Shown: piece by piece, positions 1 to 5,314 of the stretch
How positions within the stretch are numbered: position 1 is the first letter of the stretch
Layout of the letters: each line of letters begins with the position of its first letter
NCBI GenBank assembly: GCA_003242195.1
Contig: QGUQ01000067.1
Coordinates: forward strand, 1 to 8,389
DNA: 8,389 nucleotides
Direction: 5' to 3'
From: Bacillota bacterium
Lineage (GTDB): Bacteria > Bacillota > Sulfobacillia > Thermaerobacterales > Thermaerobacteraceae
Translations under genes and position numbers: made by a program
Notes under the pieces: model-generated
Told to the model about the DNA's origin: nothing
The model's input: only the letters and a program-made list of their open reading frames with translations
Databases searched by the model: none

Positions 1-34
1 GGGGCGGGGGCCCGGGGGCCGGGGTGGGCGGGGG
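1..34 (+). other. G-quadruplex-like G-rich tract at the window edge
   Basis: Six runs of three to five G (1-4, 6-10, 14-18, 21-24, 26-28, 30-34) are separated by loops of one to three bases, which fits the G3+N1-7 quadruplex pattern on the plus strand, the template strand for the local genes. Such tracts block polymerases and break assemblies, which may be why the contig begins here. It could also contain base-call error. Confidence 0.6.
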
Positions 35-141
35 CCGGCAAGGGTTTCAGTGGCGACCGGGGTCAGGATGCCCCAACCAACCGCCGCGGGGGGCGGGCCC
101 GCCTCCCCGTGCCCCGTCGCACCCGCCCGCACCGCCGTCAT
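1..141 (-). CDS. Possible translationally coupled ORF, cut by the left edge (hypothetical)
   Basis: An ATG at 139-141 overlaps the aminopeptidase stop as ATGA, the arrangement typical of coupled genes. TAGGAGGGG lies about 10 bases upstream, inside the end of that gene. The frame stays open for all 47 codons to base 1. The peptide begins MTAVRAGATGHGEA, continues VGWGILTPVATETL, and ends in a Pro/Arg/Gly-rich stretch encoded by the low-complexity edge. I recognise no family. Open frames are common in GC-rich DNA, and the last 12 codons may reflect poor sequence at the contig edge, so this is a weak call. Confidence 0.3.
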   Translation of the reverse strand, partial: MTAVRAGATGHGEAGPPPAAVGWGILTPVATETLAGPRPPRPPGPRP

Positions 142-1334
142 GCCCCGCCGTCCCCTCCTACCGGCCCGCCCTCCCCATCGTCGGGAGCGGGACCGGGCGC
201 CAGCCAGCGCTGGAAGCGGGTCAGGCTCCGGGAGCCGCCCTCGGTGATGAGGATGTCGTCCTCGATGCGAACGCCGCCGATGCCCGGCACGTAGATCCCC
301 GGCTCGATGGTGAACACCATCCCCGGCTCCAGGACCGTGTCGCTGCCGGGCGCGATGTCGGGGGCCTCGTGAACGTCCAGGCCGAGGCCGTGCCCCGTGC
401 GATGGGTGAAGAACTCCCCGTAACCGGCGGCTTCGATCACCCGCCGGGCGGCGGCGTCCACATCCCCCGCCCGCACTCCCGGCCGGGCGGCCTGGCGAGC
501 GGCGGCCTGTGCCCTGTAGCACACGGCGTAGATCTCCCGCCGGGTGGCGTACTCCTCCGTCTCCCGCCCCTCGGGGGGCAGCAGGAAGGTGCGGGTGATG
601 TCCGAGGCGTAGCCGTCCACGCTGGCGCCTACGTCGATCCAAACCAGATCACCCGGTTCCAGCACCCGGTCCGCCGTCTCGGCGTGGGGCACGGCAGACC
701 GGGGCCCCGAAGCCACGTGGACGCCGAAGGGGCTGTGGGTGCCCAGCTGGCGCAGCGCCTTCTCCACCTCGGTGGCGATCTGGTCCTCGCGCCATCCCGG
801 GCTCACGCAGCGGGAGGCGTGGGCCAGGGCCGTTTCCACCAGGTCGACCGCCTTTCGCATGGCGGCGATTTCGGCCGCATCCTTGCGGGCCCGCAGCTTG
901 GCCAGCAGGGGATCGGCGGCCCGCCACTCCGCCGCCGGCAGGGCGGAGGCGACCGCCCGCCATTCGAACAGCCGGGCCACCCGTTCCTCCATGGCGGCCA
1001 CCCGCGGGGTCCCGCCCAGGGACGCCGCGACGCTTTCCAGGGCCGCTGCCACCGCGCCGGCCGGATCTTCCCCGTCCGCGTAGGCGAAGACGGGTGGGGA
1101 ACCGGCACCCCCTTCGGCCACCCGCGACGCTTCCAGCCTGGGCACCACCCAGGCCGGCTGGCCGCGGCGCGGCACCAGGAACAGGGTGAGCCGGCTGCCC
1201 AACAACCAGACCCCCGTCAGGTAGAAGCAGGTCGTACCGGGGGTGATCGCCAGCACGTCGATGCCCGCCTCTTCCAGCAGTGCCTGTAGCGAGGACAGGC
1301 GGTCGGTTCCGCCCTTTCCCGTCGCCATCCCCAT
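138..1334 (-). CDS. M24B family Xaa-Pro aminopeptidase / prolidase-type metallopeptidase
   Basis: Enzymes of this family release the residue preceding proline from peptide N-termini, or split Xaa-Pro dipeptides, in the cytosol, usually with two Mn or Co ions. The 398-residue protein has an N-terminal creatinase-like domain (about 10-145) followed by the pita-bread catalytic domain. Its five expected metal ligands are visible: D234 in WIDVGA, D245 in SDITRTF, H315 in HRTGHGLG, E344 in TIEPGIY and E358 in RIEDD. The likely catalytic histidines are H217 (VPHAE) and H322 (VHEAP). Length is near that of the short bacterial PepQ/YqhT-like proteins, with about 20 extra Gly/Pro/Ala/Asp-rich residues at the C-terminus. 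The start at ATG 1334 follows AAGGAGG by 5 nt. The TGA stop overlaps the ATG of a possible next ORF. Sequence alone does not separate aminopeptidase P from prolidase, so no symbol is given. Confidence 0.92.
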   Translation of the reverse strand: MGMATGKGGTDRLSSLQALLEEAGIDVLAITPGTTCFYLTGVWLLGSRLTLFLVPRRGQPAWVVPRLEASRVAEGGAGSPPVFAYADGEDPAGAVAAALESVAASLGGTPRVAAMEERVARLFEWRAVASALPAAEWRAADPLLAKLRARKDAAEIAAMRKAVDLVETALAHASRCVSPGWREDQIATEVEKALRQLGTHSPFGVHVASGPRSAVPHAETADRVLEPGDLVWIDVGASVDGYASDITRTFLLPPEGRETEEYATRREIYAVCYRAQAAARQAARPGVRAGDVDAAARRVIEAAGYGEFFTHRTGHGLGLDVHEAPDIAPGSDTVLEPGMVFTIEPGIYVPGIGGVRIEDDILITEGGSRSLTRFQRWLAPGPAPDDGEGGPVGGDGGA

Positions 1335-1339
1335 CTCAC

Positions 1340-1346
1340 CCTCCTT
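1340..1346 (-). promoter_or_regulatory. Ribosome binding site of the aminopeptidase gene
   Basis: AAGGAGG five bases before ATG 1334 selects that codon over the second ATG two codons later. No promoter is evident in the 99-bp gap upstream. Confidence 0.8.
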
Positions 1347-1360
1347 GCCCCGTCCCTGGC

Positions 1361-1387
1361 GCGTCCCCGCCGGCCCGGCCGGGACGC
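1361..1387 (-). repeat. Hairpin between cca and the aminopeptidase gene
   Basis: Arms GCGTCCC (1361-1367) and GGGACGC (1381-1387) form a 7-bp stem. After one mismatch it continues with four more pairs (GCCG/CGGC) and a 3-nt loop. It lies in the 99-bp gap 15 bases upstream of the aminopeptidase Shine-Dalgarno. No T-run follows on the minus strand, so read-through from cca seems likely. It may be an RNA processing or stability stem. Confidence 0.3.
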
Positions 1388-1433
1388 ACCGGGGTCCGCC
1401 GGAAAAGGGACTAAGCGGGCGGCGGGACGCGCG

Positions 1434-3047
1434 TCAGCCCCGGCGCGTGACGGCGAACCGCTCCTCCGCCAGCGGAGCCAGCTCCTGGGCCCTCCGTAGC
1501 AAGATCTCCCGCTGGTTGCGGGCGGGGTCATCCAGCACTTCCTCCAGCAGCTGCTGCAAGAGCCAGCCGATGGCCGGGCCGGGCCCGAAACCGGTGGCCT
1601 CCATCACGTCGTGGCCGTCGATGGCCAGGTCGTGCAGGCTGAAGGCCGCATCCTCGGCCAGGACCTTCTCCATGCGGGTGAGCAGCCGGTAGGCGCCGCG
1701 GGAGATGGGGGCCTGCTTGGTGCCCGAGGCGGCGCGATCCGCCACCCGCAGGATGATCAAATCCTCCAGGTACTCCGGGCCGATGCGCCGGATGAGCCGG
1801 CGGATGGCCGCGTCTGTCATGCCCGGGTAGTGGTGCAGGGCCAGGTGGTGGCGGACCAGGTGGGTGACCCGCTCGACGGTGTCGTTGTCGTACCGCAGCC
1901 GCCGCAGCATCTCCCGCGCCATCTCCGCCCCCACCACCTCGTGGTGGTAGAAGTGGCGCTCCCCGGAGTCATCCTCGGAGACCGTGCGGGGCTTGCCCAC
2001 GTCATGGAGCAGGCCGGCCAGTCGCAGACGGAGCACGGGCGGCGTGTACTCGCAGGCCAGCAGGTTGTGCTCCCATACGGTGTAGGCATGGTGCACGTTC
2101 TGGGCCACGCCCACGCCCTCCAGCAGCTCGGGCCAGATGTGGTCCAGCAGGCCCGACAGCCGCAGGACGTTGAGCGCCCACGCGGGCCGCGCGGTGAGCA
2201 GCGTGGCCGACATCTCCTCGCGGATCCGTTCCCAGGAGATGTGGCGGATCAGCCCCGCGCAGCGGGCCAGGGCCGCCTCCGTTCGGGGCTCGATGGTGTA
2301 GCCGAAGCGGGCCGCGAAGCGCACCACCCGCAGCAGGCGCAGGGCGTCCTCGTTGAACCGTTCCTCCGGATCGCCCACGGCCCGCACGATCCCCCGCACC
2401 AGATCCTCCAGGCCACCAAGGGGATCGTGCAACTGTCCCCGGTGGTCGAGGGCGAGGGCGTTGATGGTCAAGTCCCGCCGTTCCAGGTCTTCCCGTAAGT
2501 CCTGGGTGAACTCCACCTCGTCGGGGTGGCGGTGGTCGCTGTAACGTCCTTCGCGCCGGAAGGTGGTGACCTCCACCCCGAGGCCGCCCGTCCGTACGGT
2601 GACGGTTCCGTGCTCGATGCCCGTGGGGATGGTGCGACGGAAGATGCGGCGCACCTCCTCGGGTCGGGCGCTGGTGGCCACGTCCCAATCCTTGGGTGCC
2701 CGGGCCAGGAGCAGGTCCCGCACGCATCCGCCCACCAGGAAGGCCGCGTACCCGTGTTCCGCAAGGCCGTCCAGGACCCGGCGCACGGGTTCCGGCACCA
2801 GCCGGTCGAACCGCCGGGCGATCTCCCGCGGGCGCTCGGCCAGGGGCGTCGCCGCCAAGGCGCGGTAGTCCGGGCCGGGAGGTTCCTGCTCCCGGGCGCC
2901 CCAAAGCTCGACCAGGGCGGCCGCGAATTCCTTCCCGGTCCGGCAGCGGCGGGTCACCGTCAACAGCCGCCGGATCGTCTCGCGGGTCGCCTCCCAGCGG
3001 GCGCGCTCCCGCTGGCGGTGCTCGAGCTTGCGCTGACGATCGGACAC
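1434..3047 (-). CDS. cca: CCA tRNA nucleotidyltransferase (class II) with HD domain
   Basis: This enzyme adds or repairs the 3'-CCA of tRNAs without a template. From GTG 3047 it has 537 residues. The class II head begins at about residue 90: LVGGCVRDLL (104-113), catalytic DWD (120-122), TIPTGIEHGTV (139-149), RRDLTINA (190-197), the nucleotide-choosing EDALR (233-237) and ERIREEM (273-279). The TIPTG-HGTV segment favours a CCA enzyme over a gammaproteobacterial poly(A) polymerase. A metal-dependent HD phosphohydrolase domain follows (H327, H348-D349, H368/H369, D437), as in E. coli Cca. A CC-only or A-only adding enzyme cannot be excluded. Oddity: about 85 N-terminal residues, Arg-rich and probably helical, precede the catalytic head, which in E. 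coli Cca begins within the first few residues. If translation starts at ATG 3107 the protein is 557 residues. Confidence 0.9.
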   Translation of the reverse strand: MSDRQRKLEHRQRERARWEATRETIRRLLTVTRRCRTGKEFAAALVELWGAREQEPPGPDYRALAATPLAERPREIARRFDRLVPEPVRRVLDGLAEHGYAAFLVGGCVRDLLLARAPKDWDVATSARPEEVRRIFRRTIPTGIEHGTVTVRTGGLGVEVTTFRREGRYSDHRHPDEVEFTQDLREDLERRDLTINALALDHRGQLHDPLGGLEDLVRGIVRAVGDPEERFNEDALRLLRVVRFAARFGYTIEPRTEAALARCAGLIRHISWERIREEMSATLLTARPAWALNVLRLSGLLDHIWPELLEGVGVAQNVHHAYTVWEHNLLACEYTPPVLRLRLAGLLHDVGKPRTVSEDDSGERHFYHHEVVGAEMAREMLRRLRYDNDTVERVTHLVRHHLALHHYPGMTDAAIRRLIRRIGPEYLEDLIILRVADRAASGTKQAPISRGAYRLLTRMEKVLAEDAAFSLHDLAIDGHDVMEATGFGPGPAIGWLLQQLLEEVLDDPARNQREILLRRAQELAPLAEERFAVTRRG

Positions 3048-3053
3048 GGCCTC

Positions 3054-3060
3054 CACCTCC
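3054..3060 (-). promoter_or_regulatory. Ribosome binding site deciding the nucleotidyltransferase start
   Basis: GGAGGTG on the minus strand, six bases before GTG at 3047, is an excellent match to the 16S anti-Shine-Dalgarno. The alternative ATG at 3107, 20 codons upstream, has only GAGG about 12 bases ahead of it. This favours the GTG. Confidence 0.6.
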
Positions 3061-3157
3061 GCCGGCAGGGGCGCCCGGCCACCCCGCCGGTGAAAATCCT
3101 CCCCCATTGTGCCCCAGCACCTCGGAGCTGTGAAGGCAGCCCGGGCGCAAGGAGACA

Positions 3158-3187
3158 CGGCCGGCGGCCCCTTCGGGCCGCCGGCCG
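3158..3187 (-). terminator. Hairpin terminator candidate after ftsH
   Basis: A perfect 13-bp inverted repeat with a 4-nt loop (arms 3158-3170 and 3175-3187, core GGCCGGCGGCCC / GGGCCGCCGGCC) lies about 90 bases after the ftsH stop and about 110 bases before the next start. In transcription direction it is followed by TGTCTCCTT, only partly T-rich. It is the strongest hairpin noticed in the window and the likeliest end of the ftsH transcript. Confidence 0.55.
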
Positions 3188-3276
3188 GTCTGCCGTCACG
3201 TACCGTTCACGCCTGCGCCCCCGCCGGGTGCGGGTCCTTCCCCACCGCGGCGGGTCTCCCAAAGTGGCACTGCCGC

Positions 3277-5106
3277 TCAGGACGCCTTCTCTTCCGTCTC
3301 ACCGCGCATCAAGGCGTCCAGCTCGTCGGCCTCGATGGTCTCCTTCTCCAGCAGCGCCTTGGCGATGCGCTCCAGCTTGTCGCGGTGCTCCCTCAGCAAC
3401 TGCAGGGCGCGCTCGTAGCAGTCGTTGATGATCTCGCTGATGCCGCGGTCGATGGCGGCCGCGACCTCCTCGCTGTAGTTGCGCTCCCGGATCAGGTCCC
3501 GTCCCAGGAAGGGCGCGTCCATCTTATGGCCGAAGGTCATGGGGCCCAACTCGTCGCTCATGCCGAACTCGGTGATCATGCGGCGCACCATCTTGGTGGA
3601 CTTCTCCAGGTCGTCCTGGGCACCGGTACTGACCTCGCCGAACACCAGCTCTTCCGCGGCCCGCCCCGCCAGCGCCATGGTCACCCGGTCCAGGATCTCC
3701 TGGCGCGTAATGAGGTAGCGGTCCTCCGTCGGGAGTTGCATGACGTAACCCAGCGCCGCGCCCCGCGGGATGATGGAGATCTTGTGCACCGGATCGGTGT
3801 TGGGCAGCAGCTTGGCCACCAGCGCGTGACCGGCCTCGTGGTAGGCGACGCGCTGCTTCTCCTTCTCACTCATCACCCGCGTCTTGCGCTCGGGGCCGCC
3901 CGCCACGATGCGATCGATGGCATCCTCCAGGTCCTGCATGTCGATCTGTTTCTTGCGCCGGCGGGCCGCCAGCAGCGCGGCCTCGTTGACCAGGTTCTCC
4001 AGGTCGGCGCCGGTGAAGCCCGGCGTGCGCCGCGCCAGCAGTGCCAGGTCCACGTCGGGGGCTAGCGGCTTGGATCGCGTGTGCACCCGGAGGATCGCCT
4101 CGCGGGCCACCAGGTCCGGCCGGTCGATGACGATCTGCCGGTCGAACCGGCCCGGGCGCAGCAGCGCCGGGTCCAGCACGTCCGGCCGGTTCGTGGCCGC
4201 CATGACGATGATGCCCTCGTTGGTACCGAAGCCGTCCATCTCCACAAGCAGCTGGTTCAGCGTCTGCTCACGCTCGTCATGGCCGCCGCCGTAGCCCGCG
4301 CCACGCTGCCGGCCCACGGCGTCGATCTCGTCGATGAACACGATGGCCGGTGCGTTCCGCTTGGCCTGTTCGAACAGGTCGCGCACGCGGGAGGCGCCGA
4401 CGCCCACGAACATCTCGACGAAGTCGGAACCGCTGATGTAGTAAAAGGGCACGCCGGCTTCCCCGGCTACGGCCCGGGCCATGTGGGTCTTTCCGGTCCC
4501 GGGCGGACCGTAGAGCAGGACGCCCTTCGGGATGCGGGCCCCCAGCTCGATGTAGCGGCGCGGGTTCTTCAGATAGTCCACGATCTCCTTGAGTTCTTCC
4601 TTGACCTCTTCGTAGCCGGCCACGTCGTCGAAGGTGATGCGCCGCTTCTCATCGGGCTGGTGCAACCGCGCCCGGCTCTTGCCGAACTGCATGACGCGGC
4701 TGCCCGTCCCCTGGGTCTGCTGCATGATGAAGAAGAAGGCCGCGATGACCAGCGCCACCGGCAACAGCGTGGTCAGCAGCCCCGACCACCACGGAGCATC
4801 GGAGGGCGGTCGCGCGTCGACCTTGACGCCCTGCGCCTCCCACTCCCGGATGGTGTCCACGGTCAGCTCGGGTAGCGTAGCCCGAAACCGCGTGCCGTCC
4901 TTCAACTGGCCGGTGGCCGTCTGCCTGCTTTCGTCGTAGACGATCTGGTCGACCTGCCCCTGCTCGATCTTCTGGAGCAGCTCACCCGTACGGAGATGGG
5001 TGACGTCCGGGGTTACGAGGGCAAAGCGCTCGAGGATGGCGAGCACGAAGAAGATCAAGATCAGGTAGAAGAGAAGATTGCGGAAGATACGGTTCGATGC
5101 CTTCAT
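3277..5106 (-). CDS. ftsH: ATP-dependent zinc metalloprotease FtsH
   Basis: FtsH is a membrane-anchored hexameric AAA+ protease that removes misfolded membrane proteins and short-lived regulators; in B. subtilis it also supports sporulation. The 609-residue protein has a first membrane helix at about 7-27, a small extracytoplasmic domain, and a second helix at about 108-128. The AAA+ domain follows: Walker A GPPGTGKT at 200-207, pore loop FVGVG at 233-237, Walker B VFIDEID at 256-262, and a second region of homology from TNRPD to RPGRFDR at about 305-323. The protease domain has the zinc motif HEAGH at 423-427 and the third ligand in TGAQDDL (probably D499). Length and order are normal for the family. 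The residue after Walker A is His (GKTHMA) where Leu is usual. It has its own promoter and a strong ribosome binding site, and is followed by a hairpin, so it may be a single-gene unit. No hprT precedes it. Confidence 0.97.
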   Translation of the reverse strand: MKASNRIFRNLLFYLILIFFVLAILERFALVTPDVTHLRTGELLQKIEQGQVDQIVYDESRQTATGQLKDGTRFRATLPELTVDTIREWEAQGVKVDARPPSDAPWWSGLLTTLLPVALVIAAFFFIMQQTQGTGSRVMQFGKSRARLHQPDEKRRITFDDVAGYEEVKEELKEIVDYLKNPRRYIELGARIPKGVLLYGPPGTGKTHMARAVAGEAGVPFYYISGSDFVEMFVGVGASRVRDLFEQAKRNAPAIVFIDEIDAVGRQRGAGYGGGHDEREQTLNQLLVEMDGFGTNEGIIVMAATNRPDVLDPALLRPGRFDRQIVIDRPDLVAREAILRVHTRSKPLAPDVDLALLARRTPGFTGADLENLVNEAALLAARRRKKQIDMQDLEDAIDRIVAGGPERKTRVMSEKEKQRVAYHEAGHALVAKLLPNTDPVHKISIIPRGAALGYVMQLPTEDRYLITRQEILDRVTMALAGRAAEELVFGEVSTGAQDDLEKSTKMVRRMITEFGMSDELGPMTFGHKMDAPFLGRDLIRERNYSEEVAAAIDRGISEIINDCYERALQLLREHRDKLERIAKALLEKETIEADELDALMRGETEEKAS

Positions 5107-5112
5107 CCTGGC

Positions 5113-5119
5113 CCTCCTT
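5113..5119 (-). promoter_or_regulatory. Ribosome binding site of ftsH
   Basis: AAGGAGG lies six bases before the ATG at 5106 and settles the start codon. The longer reading frame from 5247 would add 47 residues, rich in Arg, Gly and Pro, ahead of the membrane anchor and would cover the promoter leader. Confidence 0.85.
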
Positions 5120-5121
5120 GC

Positions 5122-5189
5122 GGCCGCGCCTTGCGCGGCCGGCGGGCCTGCAACCGGCGGCATGTCGAACCCGCCGGTTTCAGACCGGC
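5122..5189 (-). promoter_or_regulatory. Structured ftsH 5' leader with alternative hairpins
   Basis: Three stems can be read directly: 5122-5129 with 5133-5140 (8 bp, 3-nt loop), 5152-5160 with 5171-5179 (9 bp, 10-nt loop), and 5173-5178 with 5184-5189 (6 bp, 5-nt loop). The last two share an arm and exclude each other. The same arm can also pair with 5139-5146 (8 bp). The first stem ends two bases upstream of the ftsH Shine-Dalgarno. No T-run follows any stem, so this is not a classical attenuator. A role in ftsH translation is an inference. Confidence 0.35.
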
Positions 5190-5249
5190 CGCACGTCCTG
5201 TCCCACGGTGGTTTCTCTCGCTCCTCCCGACTCCCTTGAAGGCGCAATC

Positions 5250-5258
5250 ATTATAACA
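5250..5258 (-). promoter_or_regulatory. ftsH promoter, extended -10 (TGTTATAAT)
   Basis: The minus strand reads TGTTATAAT, a consensus TATAAT with the extended-minus-10 TG one base upstream, in an otherwise strongly GC-rich intergenic region between tilS and ftsH. The predicted transcription start is near 5243, next to the imperfect palindrome CCTTGAAGG (5234-5242). No good -35 box is seen at 16-18 bases, which is normal for extended -10 promoters. It would give ftsH a leader of about 137 nt. Confidence 0.6.
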
Positions 5259-5264
5259 CGAGAA

Positions 5265-5277
5265 CCAGCACCGCTGG
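5265..5277 (-). repeat. Small inverted repeat upstream of the ftsH -10 box
   Basis: CCAGC - 3 nt - GCTGG spans the place where an ftsH -35 box would lie. In minus-strand RNA it is followed by TTCTCGTGTT, so it could be a weak terminator for tilS or an operator overlapping the ftsH promoter. Short arms of this kind arise often by chance in GC-rich DNA. Confidence 0.25.
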
Positions 5278-5314
5278 GCCCCGCCAGGGCGACCAGGGAC
5301 ACGGTGGGCGCGTC

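Noticed and set aside
24..1289. 421-residue plus-strand open frame opposite the aminopeptidase gene
   Set aside because: It is the antisense shadow of a clear M24 peptidase. Its translation is Gly/His/Arg/Pro-rich with no recognisable domain, as expected in GC-rich DNA where stop codons are scarce.
3158..3187. Perfect 13-bp inverted repeat read as an insertion-sequence end or attachment site
   Set aside because: No transposase, second copy or target duplication is seen. Its position after ftsH fits a transcript end better.
2526..4065. Overlapping 300- and 318-residue plus-strand frames opposite cca and ftsH
   Set aside because: They cover two well-supported minus-strand genes and the hairpin gap, with no domain or ribosome binding evidence.
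5107..5247. ATG at 5247 as the FtsH start
   Set aside because: It would add residues ahead of the membrane anchor across the leader hairpins, while ATG 5106 has an ideal AAGGAGG six bases upstream and the usual MK...R-LLFYL anchor.
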